This document shows positions 45,092 to 55,785 of a DNA stretch of 64,000 bases, one piece after another. The translations under genes and the position numbers were made by a program. Position 1 is the first letter of the stretch; each line of letters begins with the position of its first letter. Source of the stretch: Piezodorus guildinii (taxonomy: Eukaryota > Arthropoda > Insecta > Hemiptera > Pentatomidae). The stretch lies in the NCBI GenBank assembly GCA_023052935.1, contig CM041297.1, forward strand, positions 46,438,417 through 46,502,416, written 5' to 3'. The notes under the pieces are model-generated. The model searched no databases. It saw only the letters and a list, made by a program, of their open reading frames with translations, and was not told the DNA's origin.

Positions 45092-47794
45092 TTAACTCAG
45101 TAGGTCCCGAGGCCACCTTCTTTTCAGTCGCCTTGGAGGATTATCTGGGATATCTAAGGAAGATAAATTACGGACAAGTGGATTTGTATGGGCAGGGAGT
45201 TTAGAATGAAAAGAGGAGTATCTATCACGGGCTATGTCTGCAACAAATGGGATGTTAAGGTCATTATGAATGAGTTGATTTGTAACAAAATAAGGAGCAT
45301 TCAGGATTTTTCGAAGGATTTTGGATTGTAAGGACTGGATGCGGGAGGAATTAGATGGTTTCGTAGAGCCCCAAAGCTCGATTCCATACGTCCAAATAGG
45401 TCTGATAATAGTGGTGTAAATGAGTCTTTTGTAATATACTGGAAGTTTTGAACGTTTGTCTAGTAAGTGTTGTAGTAATCGATATCTTCGAGCAGTTTCT
45501 TGTCGTTTCAGTCTGGTGTGAGGATTCCAAGTAAGGCGCTTGTCAAGATGGAGACCTAGGTATCGGATTTGCTCAACAGGAGTAAGGGTAATGTTATTAA
45601 AAGATACTGGGGGGCAGGAACTCATTGGTTTGCGACGAAGGGTAAAGGTGATTTGGTGGGATTTGTTAGGGTTTATTTTAATCCTCCAATTTAGACACCA
45701 TTCTTCAATAGCTGTGATGTGGGACTGAAGGGTTTGGGATGCAGTAGTTGGATCATTATGGACAGATAAGACACACGTGTCGTCAGCATAAGTATTGAGG
45801 ACAGTATGAGGATGGAGTGGAATGTCAGCTGTATAAAGGGAATAGAGGATAGGACCTAAGATACTACCTTGAGGCACTCCAGCAGATTGGGAAAATATGG
45901 ATGAGTAGGAAAAGTTATGGTTAACCTGAAAGGTTCTGCCAGTAAGGTAGGAACGCATTAATAGGAAATATGTAGGGGTGAGGAATTGACGGAGTTTGTA
46001 AAGCAGTCCCTGGTGCCAGACTCGATCAAATGCTTGTTCTACATCAAGAAAGGCTCCAGTGCAGTACATTCCGCGCTCCAATGTAGAGGACACTACATCC
46101 ACCACGCGGTGACATTGCTGTATTGTAGAATGGGATGTTCGAAATCCAAACTGGTGGTCAGGGATAACGTGATTCTTTTCTAGGATAGGATAAAATCGTT
46201 TTAGGAGGAGTTTTTCTAGGATTTTGCCCATAATGGGCAAAAGAGAGATAGGACGATAGGAAAACGGATGTTCAGGAGGCTTATTGGGTTTTTGTATCAT
46301 TTTTATTATTGAAAGTTTCCAAGAAGTAGGAAAATACGTGGATCTGAGAGTTGCATTGTATATATAGGTAAGGAAAAGTACGGCTTTGCGAGGAAGTTGT
46401 TTAAGGATGTGAGGTGTAATAAGATCATGGCCTGGGGTTTTTTGAGAGGGTAATTTTTTAATTATGTTTATGACTTCAGATGGATGAAAGGCTTTAGGAG
46501 GAAGGGACATTGGGAGGGGGATAGTTAGTTCTGCCTCAACATGTTCAATGTGGGTTGGATTTAGGATATCTGGATGAGGGTTAAAAATATTGAAGAGGTG
46601 TTTACCAAATACTTGTGACTTTTCTTGATCTGATCGGGACCAGTTATTGGATTCAGTGAGGAGTGGGTGATTAAAGGATTTAAATTTAAGGAGTTTTTTG
46701 GTTGTTATCCATAAGGATTTATCAGAGATGTTGAGGTTTTCTGTAAATTTCTGTAAAGTCTGTACTTTAAATTTTCTTATTTCTTTTTTTAATTTGTTAG
46801 TAAGTTGAGTGTAACGAGCTTTGTCAGATGGGTACCTAGTTTTATGCCACTTAGTCCTTGCTAGTCGTTTTTCTTTTAGAAGTGTTCGGATATGTCGTGG
46901 CAAGTTATTGTTAAGGTCTTGAGTGTTTTTGTTTGTAGGGTGTGATGTATTGTCATGGATAACTGTCTCAATTGTTTTTGTGAGATGTTCAATGGCTGAG
47001 TCAATGTGTTGTTTGGTTTTTAATGGAATTGTCAAGTCAAGTTTGCTTTCCATGTCAACCCGAAAATTGTCCCAGTTAACATGTCCAGTAATCAGTGAAG
47101 GAAAAGAAGGTTTGGGAAGAGGATAGGAGTGCATGAGAAGCAGAACTGGACTGTGATCTGAGGAGAGGTCATCTAAGGTTTTTATCGTGGATTGGGTTGT
47201 AGGTATTTGGGATGTAACGAATATATCGAGTATATCGGGGCGTTTTTTAAGGGATGTTGGCCAATAAGTAGGGTCTGATGGTGATAGGACGGAATAGCTA
47301 TTGGAATGTGTGACCTGGGAAAGAATCCTGCCACGAGTATTGGATGTTCGACATCCCCACCGTTGGTCTTTGGCGTTGTAGTCACCACCAGCAATGAAGC
47401 GCGGACCAAAGGATCTGAATAAGGTATCTAGGTGATTATAGGATAGGGAATTACCAGGAGGGCAGTATACAGCTGAGATCGTTGTGGTAAAGGGGTGGCA
47501 GGATAAGGTGATAGAGGTTGACTGAATGGTGTCAGTTGGAGTAGAGGGAATCAGGGAGTGGGGTAAGGATTTGTGAATAAGGATACATGAGCCTGCATGG
47601 GATGTGTTATCTGGATGATTTGATCTGTAAGTGATGTAGTCCCGTATGTAAAAGTGAGAATGAGTTGTGAAATGAGTTTCAGTAATCAGGGCAATGTCAA
47701 TGTGATTGTCATGAAGAAAGATGTCAAGTTCGTTTCTGTGATTATTCAGACCATTGGAATTCCATAGTAGAATAGCTAGGGTCTGTTTGTTCAT
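45092..47794 (-). CDS. ORF2: APE endonuclease and reverse transcriptase
   Basis: 900 residues, uninterrupted. It nicks genomic DNA and copies the LINE RNA from the nick (target-primed reverse transcription). The N-terminal endonuclease (about 5-220) shows WNSNGL at 11-16, the metal-binding Glu39 in ITETHF, YCPPGN near 110-115, GGDYNAK at 136-142 and the catalytic SDHSP at 212-216. The RT (about 490-740) shows SYRPISLLP at 512-520, FLDVEQAFD at 582-590 (motif A), GVPQGSILGP at 639-648 (motif B) and YADD at 669-672 (motif C). The C-terminal region contains WTYGIELWGSTKPSNSSR and ends RRLKRRWPRDLLS. No RNase H domain. The ATG overlaps the ORF1 stop as ATGA, suggesting termination-reinitiation. 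All catalytic residues are present, so the protein may be functional. Confidence 0.95.
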   Translation of the reverse strand: MNKQTLAILLWNSNGLNNHRNELDIFLHDNHIDIALITETHFTTHSHFYIRDYITYRSNHPDNTSHAGSCILIHKSLPHSLIPSTPTDTIQSTSITLSCHPFTTTISAVYCPPGNSLSYNHLDTLFRSFGPRFIAGGDYNAKDQRWGCRTSNTRGRILSQVTHSNSYSVLSPSDPTYWPTSLKKRPDILDIFVTSQIPTTQSTIKTLDDLSSDHSPVLLLMHSYPLPKPSFPSLITGHVNWDNFRVDMESKLDLTIPLKTKQHIDSAIEHLTKTIETVIHDNTSHPTNKNTQDLNNNLPRHIRTLLKEKRLARTKWHKTRYPSDKARYTQLTNKLKKEIRKFKVQTLQKFTENLNISDKSLWITTKKLLKFKSFNHPLLTESNNWSRSDQEKSQVFGKHLFNIFNPHPDILNPTHIEHVEAELTIPLPMSLPPKAFHPSEVINIIKKLPSQKTPGHDLITPHILKQLPRKAVLFLTYIYNATLRSTYFPTSWKLSIIKMIQKPNKPPEHPFSYRPISLLPIMGKILEKLLLKRFYPILEKNHVIPDHQFGFRTSHSTIQQCHRVVDVVSSTLERGMYCTGAFLDVEQAFDRVWHQGLLYKLRQFLTPTYFLLMRSYLTGRTFQVNHNFSYSSIFSQSAGVPQGSILGPILYSLYTADIPLHPHTVLNTYADDTCVLSVHNDPTTASQTLQSHITAIEEWCLNWRIKINPNKSHQITFTLRRKPMSSCPPVSFNNITLTPVEQIRYLGLHLDKRLTWNPHTRLKRQETARRYRLLQHLLDKRSKLPVYYKRLIYTTIIRPIWTYGIELWGSTKPSNSSRIQSLQSKILRKILNAPYFVTNQLIHNDLNIPFVADIARDRYSSFHSKLPAHTNPLVRNLSSLDIPDNPPRRLKRRWPRDLLS

Positions 47795-49456
47795 CTTGGG
47801 ATATTAAGCGGGATCTGTGATAGGAGACTTGTAAGGAGATTGATGAGTGGTTTGATGGTGTTTTGGAGGTCAAGAAGGAAGGATGAAAGAATTGATGTGA
47901 TATCAGTTGGAGGTTGATAGGAATAGGCAGGGGTGTCGAGGGATAAAGGATTAAACTCTTTAGGAGTGGTTGGGATTTTTCTCTGAGGGAGTTGATGAGG
48001 TTCAGCATATAATATAGGAGCTTCTAATGAGAGATTGTCTTGAACTGTGGGCATTAATGAAGGTGGATGTTTGGGATTGGTCTGTGAAGGGATTAGTGGT
48101 GGTAACTTTACCCTCAGAGAAGCAGATTTAGGATCACTTATTGGCATTTTCGTCTGAGGATGGGAATTTAGAGGTTTAGGATGAGTTCTCTGGGGCTGTG
48201 ATTTTAAGGTCTGTGGCTGGTAATAGGGAATCTGGGGTTGAGGATGGGATGTTTGAGGCTGTGATGTGGAGGTTTGAGGCGACTGAGGTCGGGGCTGAGG
48301 TTTGGTGGCTACACAATAGGTGGATTTGTTAGAACTCGATGGTTGTTGGTATGCGGTGACTCCTGGAGCTCGATTGACGATCGGCGTAGTCCTGGTTGAA
48401 GGGCCGGGTGCTTCACTAGTAGCGCTTGAGGTCTGCTGTAGGGTTCTGGAGGCTATGTTTAGGTTTTTTTTGTTTCAGCATGTTTTTGTAAACTATGCAG
48501 CCTTTATAACTAGCAGGATGACCTTCACTGCACAGTGCGCATTTTGCTGGGGTGTCCCGAGGCTTTAAACAGGTGCTAGAAGCATGTGGGCCTGCACATT
48601 TAACACATCTGGCTGGATGATGACAGTAGCCTTTCGTATGTCCAAGATTTTGACAGTTTGTGCACTGTACTACCTCATCTTTCTGCCTTGGCTCTTCGAA
48701 TTTTATACAGGAATAAACTAGCCTGTTAACTTTAAATATTTCAGAATTTATGGTAGCAGGCTCGAGGTCTACAAAGAATAGGGGTAAAGGAAATTTTTCT
48801 GTGTGATGGATGATACAAGAGACGTGTCGCACACTGAACCCTAGTTCTTCTATGTCCTTCTTGATGGCCTCTGTGGGGGTGGTGCTGTGAAGACCTCTTA
48901 AAACTACACGAAATGGTTTCTCTTCTTTCAGCTGATAGCAATGAAATTCGTATTTTTTCTCTTTCAAATGATTTACTAGTATTTTATAATTCTCCTTAGT
49001 AGTTGTGTTGATTTTCACATCTTTTAGGCTCGCGAAGCATTTGAAATTAGTTTGTCCAATAAGAGCAGATATTTCTTGACCAAACTTATAAAAATTTTGA
49101 ATGTTGTTGACATATACTGGTGGTGGCTCAGGTTCATTGAATTCACGGGGTGTAGAGGATGTTGTTGGCGTATTATTGATGGCTGCAATGTTGTTGCTAG
49201 GAAGTGCGGATGTTGAGGCAGTTTTGGTTGGTTGAGTGTTGGCTGAAGGTGTACTTCGGTTTTCTGGAGGGCAAGTTTGTTTAGCTTTGGCTTTTTTATT
49301 TTTTTTTTTATTCGGTGAGTTACTACCAGAATTTGGCTGGGCGTTCCTATGACGTTTTTGGCGCGTCCTTCTAGTCAGGTACTGCGAATCGGTTTCACTA
49401 ATCTCACTGAACGGAGTTTCATTGTCTGTGTCCATCACTGAATTCGCGTCAGACAT
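47791..49456 (-). pseudogene. ORF1: gag-like RNA-binding protein, one frameshift
   Basis: The first frame (49456-48416, 346 residues) begins MSDANSVMDTDNETPFSEIS. It has a basic, Ser/Thr/Pro-rich N-terminus (about 1-110), a conserved core (about 110-260) with FKCFASLKDVKINTTT and RVVLRGLHSTTPTEAIKKDI (an RRM-like fold in such proteins), and three zinc knuckles at about 265-320: CTNCQNLGHTKGYC, CVKCAGPHASSTC and CALCSEGHPASYKGC. The frame then changes in a run of eight A (plus-strand T at 48464-48471). The other frame continues as an open Pro/Gln-rich tail (about 220 residues, including PQPQIPYYQPQTLK) to a TGA at 47793-47791 that overlaps the ORF2 start. A one-base indel in the A run is the likely cause; programmed frameshifting is a less likely alternative. 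Confidence 0.88.
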
Positions 49457-50072
49457 AATGTTTATATATAAACAAGAAAATACGAGAAAAGAAAAATTTC
49501 CTAATTAAATTATTACCATAACAAAAAAAAAAAATATATATATATATAGTATATATGATTATAATAAATTTAAAAAAAAAAAAAAAAAAAAATCTATGAA
49601 AGAAAGAAAAAAAAAATATATATCCTCTAAATATTAGTAAAAAAATTAATTAACTCCTTAAAAATTAAATTATATACATAACTATTTACAAATAATAAAA
49701 AAAACATTTTAAAGAAATTTAAAAAAAATATTCAAAGAAAAAAAAAGATTTCTTGGTTAGTCCGGGATACGAACTCAGGACGATGGCAGGCAGATTCCTA
49801 GTGCCGCGACCGTGAACCTGGAGTGCCGGCTGATAAGAGTCCGTAGGGATTAACTGCCACGTCAGTTAGCCCAAGTGACACTGCTCAGTGAGCTGGCTAT
49901 TAAAATAAGAGCACTAACCTCAATGTTTATAGTTGTAGAGTAAAAGTGTTCAACATAAGAAACTTTTTATAAAGGCTGACTGCTGGTTAACTCCATACAC
50001 GTAAGTTATACAGTGAGAAAGGCAGAGCGGCACACATAGTAAACTTTACAATCGGCCATGACACTTTTTATC
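49457..50072 (-). promoter_or_regulatory. 5' UTR / presumed internal promoter region of the Jockey-like LINE
   Basis: 616 bp between the TSD-defined 5' end ('gataaaaagtgtcatggccg' on the minus strand) and the ORF1 ATG. Elements of this type must carry their promoter inside the transcribed region, so it should lie here. The first 330 bp are of mixed composition and the part near ORF1 is very A-rich with TA repeats. No specific promoter motif is claimed. Confidence 0.6.
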
Positions 50073-50792
50073 TTGTGAACAATTTAAATCGAAAATTTAT
50101 TAGTAAGCTTTTCGTCTCTGGTACAGAGACATAATCGAAGACAAATTTCTATTATGATCGTTTTCGTGGCAATATAGTAACACCCAAATTTACCCAAAAG
50201 TTCGCATCCAATCACGAAATGAATAATGCGAAGACCCCTTAAAGATGCGGGGACGATATGAGAATAAAATAATGAAAAGGTTACATAAACCGTTTCCGAC
50301 ACAAAGAGGTTTAACGATCCTCAACAGGTTGGACCCAAAGGCCGCTTTGACATTCTCTACTTCAACCATTCTCAGCTCCTCCCTCAAATTGTTCCCTTAA
50401 TGTCTTTATAATTCCTCCATCACTGGCGATCAGAGATAGTAAACGTTATCAAATGTCAACAAAACAACCTGCCAGGTGACCTTACATTTTTTAACGATCC
50501 CTCAAAATCGTCAAGAGTGTTGTTGTTCTTTTGCGTTAAATTCCAATAAAATAATCTCAATTTAAATTTAATCGGGCACCACTGTGTAGATCGCGTTTGT
50601 CATCGTTGCTATAAACCAGGGTTTCGCCTAATTAATACAACTTGTACCTTCTACTCAATTATTTTTTAACCTTAAGTGTAAGTAAAAATCCACAGCCTTA
50701 ATATAAACGTATAATCCAGATCTCAGTAAAGAGCTCAGGTCATATAACAAATATAAATTAAATAAATATTTTTGAATTTAAGATTTCAACGG

Positions 50793-51800
50793 TAATTCGT
50801 TCCTATCTCTCTGATAGAACCTTCAAAGTTAACCATAACCTTTGTTTCTCATCCGTATTCACTCAATCAGCCGGTGTACCGCAAGGTAGTATCCTGGGTC
50901 CGATCCTTTACACGGTGTATACAGCTGATATTCCCTCCCACCCTAGCACTATCCTTACTTTCTACGCCGATGACACATGTGTGTTATCTGTGAATAATGA
51001 TCCTGTTACTGCATCACAAATCCTACAGAACCATCTATTAGCCATTGAAGAATGGTGTCAAAACTGGAGAATCAAAATAAATCCTAATAAATCCCATCAA
51101 ATCACCTTCACTCTACGTCGTAAGCCTATGACTTCCTGCCCCACCGTATCCTTTAACAATAACCTACTTACTCCTGTTGAACAGATTCGGTACTTAGGAC
51201 TCCACCACGACAAACGCCTAACATGGAATCCTCATACTAGACTGAATAGACAGGAAACTGCTCGTAGATACAGATTACTACAACACTTACTTGAAAAACG
51301 CTCAAAACTTCCTACTTACTACAAAAAACTCATTTATATCACAATTATCAGGCCTATTTGGACCTATGCCATTGAGCTATGGGGGTCTACTAAACCATCG
51401 AATTCCTCTCGCATACAATCCTTGCAGTCCAAAATCCTTCGTAAAATCCTCAATGCTCCTTACTTTGTTACTAATAAAATCATCCATAAAGACCTTTATT
51501 CCATTAGTTGAAGACTTGGCCCGTTACAGATATACCTCTTTTCATTCCAAACTCCCTGCCCACTCAAACCCGCTTATCCGTGACCTCTCCTCCATATCTA
51601 TTCCCGACAACCCACCGAGGCGCCATAAAAGAAGATGGCCAAGAGACCTCTTAACATAAGACATTGGAGTGCTACCAATGGGTAGAGTTTCTTCTCAGGA
51701 CTAACATGTGTACTAATCATATATAAAGCCTATTTACTTGTTGTATTTATTTAATACAGTTGTAAATTTCTTTAAATAAATAAATATAAACAAAAAAAAA
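50793..51800 (+). mobile_element. 5'-truncated Jockey-like LINE with 10-bp TSD
   Basis: Exact 'atttcaacgg' at 50783-50792 and 51801-51810. The insert starts inside the RT and ends in an A tail. One frame runs from IRSYLSDRTFKVNHNLCFSS through GVPQGSILGP and FYADDTCVLSVNN to about 51510, then a one-base frameshift moves to LARYRYTSFHSKLPAHSNPL and the terminal RRWPRDLLT at about 51656. The protein is highly similar to ORF2 at 45092-47794, so it belongs to the same family and is recent. Confidence 0.92.
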
Positions 51801-52158
51801 ATTTCAACGGAAATGTGCGTTTTAGTGTCCCCTGAGTCCAAACAACAAAGTCGCGCGAAAAGGTCAGTGTGCGAGTGGTAACTCTTGCTCTAAAGCGATA
51901 AGTTGTATAAAACTGAAACTTGTAAATACTTGAGATGTTACAGTAACTTTTCATCAAAAACTAGAACAGCGAATTTACAGCATGCATTTTGCACATTTTA
52001 ACGATTTCCTAGATACTAAAAGATACTATAACGATTTTGATTAAACTCTCTAAATCGGTATAAACTTTATAAACAGGCCGTAGGTTTCATTCTGATTGAA
52101 ATAATCTGACAGGGATTAAATGCTGAATGTTTGAATTTCTTTCAAAACTATTTTTGTA

Positions 52159-52437
52159 TCAGGATCCCTGTAGCAGAGAGGCTAGCATAACAGCCTTTTA
52201 TGCCAAAGGTCACAAGTTCAAACCTGCATGTGGTCCTAGGATTTTTTAATGGAGTAAAAAATCCTTGGTTATGACATTCTTCGGAGGGGACGTAAAAAGA
52301 TGGTCCGAGCCTGTGCGATGTCAGGTACTCGTTAATGATCCCTACTCTAATTAAACCTGGAAAGGCAAAAGTCAGGACTCCCTCTGCAGCATCGTCCGAT
52401 TACCCATAGTAGCATAAAGTGACATAAAATAAACAAG
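52159..52437 (+). mobile_element. SINE1 copy, full length, with 11-bp TSD
   Basis: Flanks 'ctatttttgta' (52148-52158) and 'ctattttagta' (52438-52448) match at 10 of 11 positions. Head 'tccctgtagcagagaggcta' (A box) and 'caagttcaaacctgc' (B box) are well preserved. This is a useful reference copy for the family. Confidence 0.87.
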
Positions 52438-52645
52438 CTATTTTAGTAAATCATTTTGGGGATGTCGAACATAGTAACAAAATATAGATGTATAATATAC
52501 CGTTGGAAAGCTAAAGATTTCAGAAAAAAATATTATCTTGTGCACAAAATTTTAGCAGTTAATAAAGAGTGTTAAAAGTTTATAAAACTAACTGAAGGTT
52601 GTATATAATAATATAATAGATAATTTAATAAAAAACAAGTCACCT

Positions 52646-53690
52646 ATTTATCGAATGATGCATTTAATCGAAATTTTTACAGGAAGCAGTATTATGACTA
52701 ATCTATATAGGGAAAAGGAATTAAAGTATATTTTCCTTTCGACACTTTTAACTCGCTAAAAGTCTCGATTTTGATTCATTTTCAGACTTTGTTGAACTAC
52801 TTTATCAACTATTTGATAATGAGTTGTGAGGGGGAAAAATATATAAAGGATATCCTTATCGTATTGTTAGTTTTTGTTTTGAGTTGATATCTACAAAATT
52901 ACAAGAATTAAAAAAAAATTCTCAACAGCAAAGCTGACTTAAAATGGCAGCAACACTACAAGTATCAGCCAAAAAAATATTTATTTAAGATTGTATTAAG
53001 GAAAAATGAACATTGAAACGTTGATTTCCAAAAATGTCTCTTATTAATCTATAATTAAACCAATTTATTTCATTATTATCGCATTGAGATCTAGAATCGA
53101 TTTTTTTAGTACATATTAAAGTGCATTAAATCATAATTATTTTAGTATGATTCGGAACGAAATCAAGTGCGTAATTAGTATCTTTAGAAAATAATTTCAT
53201 TTTTAAATCGTATTTTTTAAAAATTTGGGAGTTCATACATAAAAATCAAATATAATATTTAGATAGAACTAAATGAGGAGAATACAAATATATCAAATGT
53301 TAATTTCGTAAAAAATTTCCTATTGTACCTTTTGGAAATCAACTTAATTAATGGGAATTAATCGGCAAAATTAATCAAAATGGGACGAATTCAAATGAAT
53401 GTCCGATCCATTTAAGGGGGATGTATAAAGGTAAAATCAAAGTTCCCTATTTTTCCTATTTCAAGTCTAGAGGAAACTCGTTGCCACGCTGGTATTGGTC
53501 CTGACCAGTTGAGCAAACGAGTACATTTTTTTTCTTTTACTTATCAAAAGAATTATTATGCATTAATTCATAAACTACAAGATATTTAAGTAATTTCTTA
53601 TTGTATTCAAATTGAAAACATTAAGTCTCTAGAATATTAATTGAGAAATAAATTATAATATATATGTTTATAAATATTATTATTTTTTTT
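52646..53690. other. No recognisable gene
   Basis: AT-rich, nothing assignable. Confidence 0.4.
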
Positions 53691-53707
53691 TTTTTAAAGA
53701 ACCAAAT

Positions 53708-53982
53708 ATGAATACAATCGTTTTTGTTAGACATAAATTAAAGATTAAAAAGGGCTGTAAAAAAGATCGGGAGATTCTTAATACTCCTAATAATGCGGAC
53801 AAACAAGCAAAGGAAGACGAAGTGGACCCAATTTTTAATAAGCCTGAAAATTACGAAGTAGTCATTGAAGGAAATGAAAGGAAGCCATTGAAGAAGTTAT
53901 TATTGCAAGGGCTAAACCCGGACCGTGGCAACAAGTGAATTGGATGAGGCTGGTTCGACTCGACACAATGGCAATTAGTTAA
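53708..53982 (+). pseudogene. Unidentified open frame after a polypyrimidine-AAAG tract
   Basis: Opens MNTIVFVRHKLKIKKGCKKD and runs 76 codons, with EVDPIFNKPENYEVVIEGNE in the middle. After about 53884 a second frame reads AIEEVIIARAKPGPWQQVNW to a stop near 53980, which looks like a continuation after a one-base indel. A T run then 'aaag' sits just before the first ATG and could be a 3' splice site. The charged, non-repetitive composition is unlike the poly-Ile-Tyr frames elsewhere. I do not recognise the family. It may be a host exon, a pseudo-exon or chance. Confidence 0.25.
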
Positions 53983-54186
53983 CTAGCCTCGAATGAAAAG
54001 CACATCTGTCTTCATCAAGCAATAATTAATTAAAGAGCACTAAGTCAAGTGCTCCTTCTTAACTATAATAATAGTTTCATCTTCCATCAATAGACTACGA
54101 TCTATCGATAGGTAAGGATTTGATAAACCACACTAAAGTGGATGTAAAACTTAAAATTTTAGAAAACTAAGAATCACTTTCAACTT

Positions 54187-55145
54187 TTTTTTTTTTAACT
54201 TATTTATTGGAATTTAAAACTGTATAATGAAATACAACGTAAATTTAAGTGAAATATAAAAAAGCATGGAACACATAACACATGTAGAGAAGCTTCTTAA
54301 TTGAAGCACTCTAAAAATATTCTAAACTAGAAGGTCTCGGAACCATCTCCTTTTCAGACGCCTCGGAGGATTGCCAGGAATTGAAGAGGAAGAAAGGATT
54401 GAAACTAACGGTTAGGGGGGGGAATGTAGTTTGCCATGAAAGGAATGGTGTCTAGATCGGGCCAAATCAGCAACATACGGAACATTAAGGTCTTTATCGA
54501 TGAGTTTATTCGTGGCAAAGTAAGGGGCATTGAGGATTTTACGAAGGATTTTGGATTGCAGGGATTGGATACGGGAAGAATTCGTAGGTTTAGTAGAGCC
54601 CCAAAGCTATACTCCGTAAGTCCATATCGGCCTTATAATAGCCATGTAGATGAGTCTTTTGTAGTTAAGTGGAAGAATAGAACGTTTGTCTAGTAAGTGT
54701 TGAAGTAGTCGAAAACGTCGAGCAGTTTCAGTCTTGTATGAGGGTTCCAAGTGAGGCGTTTGTCAAGGTGCAGCCCTAGATATCGGATCTGTTCAACCGG
54801 CACAAGAGCAGTGTTATTGAAGGAGATAGTAGGGCAGAATGTCATCGGTTTACGGCAAAGGGTAAAGGTAATTTGGTGGGATTTGTTGGCATTTATTTTA
54901 ATTATCCAGTTCTGACACCATACTTCGAGGTCTCTGATGTGGGATTGGAGAGTTTGAGAGGCAATAGTTGGATCAGTATTGACTGATAACACACAAATAT
55001 CATCAGCATAGGTAGAAAGGAAAGTGTTAGGACAGGATGGGATATCAGCTCTAAAATCTGTTAAAAAGAATAGATCCTAGGATACTGCCGTGGGGAACAC
55101 CAGAAAACTGACTAAAAATGGATGAATAGGAATTATTATGATTTT
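54187..55145 (-). pseudogene. Jockey-like LINE, 5'-truncated
   Basis: T run (poly(A) tail) at 54187-54196, 3' UTR, then the ORF2 C-terminus in reverse. The best frame (54690-54992) reads LEVWCQNWIIKINANKSHQI and YLGLHLDKRLTWNPHTRLK. The 5' edge near 55145 corresponds to the region just after RT motif B. 'caactt' lies at both edges, too short to be sure it is a TSD. Stops and indels inactivate it. Confidence 0.8.
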
Positions 55146-55489
55146 TTTACAACTTAAATCAGCACTTGACATATTTACCTACAACTTTTGTTTATCCCTT
55201 TAAAAACAAAATCAACAGTTTTAATATGGTTTGCGTTATTATACACTTGCGTATTGTACGAAATGTACCTCCTCCAGAATAAAGTTATTCCTATAAACCA
55301 AATTAAAATATTTTTTTTTTTTTTATAGCACGAAATATTAAATCAGACACATGAAGGAAAAACTCATCATTTTCTTTAACTAACACTTAATCATTAATTA
55401 ATGACGTAGTGGAGAATTTAAAATGATACGGTTACTCATAAAATAATTTTAAATAATTAACATCTAAATTATATTAAATATTGGAACTT
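55146..55489. other. No recognisable gene
   Basis: AT-rich, nothing assignable. Confidence 0.35.
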
Positions 55490-55785
55490 GTATCCTGTGA
55501 ATATAATTGAGCTGATTGCATCGCGGAGACGCAAATAGGCGAGTAAAGTTGTCGGGCTCGATGAAGAGCGAATTCCGAGAAAGTTGGTATTTGCTGATCC
55601 GACTGGTAGGCGTCCGAAAGGTAGGCCGAAGCGTAGATGGGAGGATTGCGTTAAGGCTGATCTCGGGGGCTTGGGCTTGAATGGTAAACATTGGACGAGT
55701 CTGTGTAAGCGGAATTTGGTGGTATCGGCATCGAACCTTCGGGTTCGCTAAGCCTATTATTATTATTATTATATTAAATAATTAA
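55490..55785 (+). pseudogene. RTE-like LINE 3' end with (ATT)n tail
   Basis: One frame at 55565-55750 reads RRPKGRPKRRWEDCVKADLG then GLGLNGKHWTSL, the 'GRP..RW.D.v..Dl' ending of RTE-type LINE proteins, followed by (ATT)n near 55758-55775. It is a different copy from the one at 24460. Confidence 0.62.

Larger units (their letters stand above)
44951..50072 (-). mobile_element. Full-length Jockey-like non-LTR retrotransposon
   Basis: About 5.1 kb, bounded by 'ttgtgaacaattt' at 44938-44950 and 50073-50085 (10 bases certain, the last TTT merging with the tail). Minus-strand order: 5' UTR (50072-49457), ORF1 (49456-47791), ORF2 (47794-45092), 3' UTR (45091-44968) and poly(A). ORF1 has three CCHC knuckles; ORF2 has APE endonuclease and RT without RNase H, the Jockey-clade layout. 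ORF2 is intact; ORF1 has one frameshift in an A run. Fragments of the same family occur at about 14637, 17320, 25015, 35236, 39330, 50793, 54187 and 63838. It is the best candidate for a recently active element here. Confidence 0.92.
50745..52645 (-). repeat. Fam1 copy interrupted by a Jockey-like LINE and a SINE1
   Basis: Fam1 sequence in reverse orientation at about 50745-50792, 51801-52158 and 52438-52645. The reverse complement shows 'actttgttgtttggactcag', 'tttccgttgaaat' and 'atctttagctttccaacggt'. The two insertions are described separately. Confidence 0.65.

Noticed and set aside
45540..47126. Plus-strand frames of 62-75 codons within the Jockey-like ORF2
   Set aside because: Antisense shadows of the 900-codon ORF2.
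54187..55157. 'caactt' as a TSD of the Jockey-like fragment
   Set aside because: Only six bases in AT-rich sequence, and the 5' edge is unclear.
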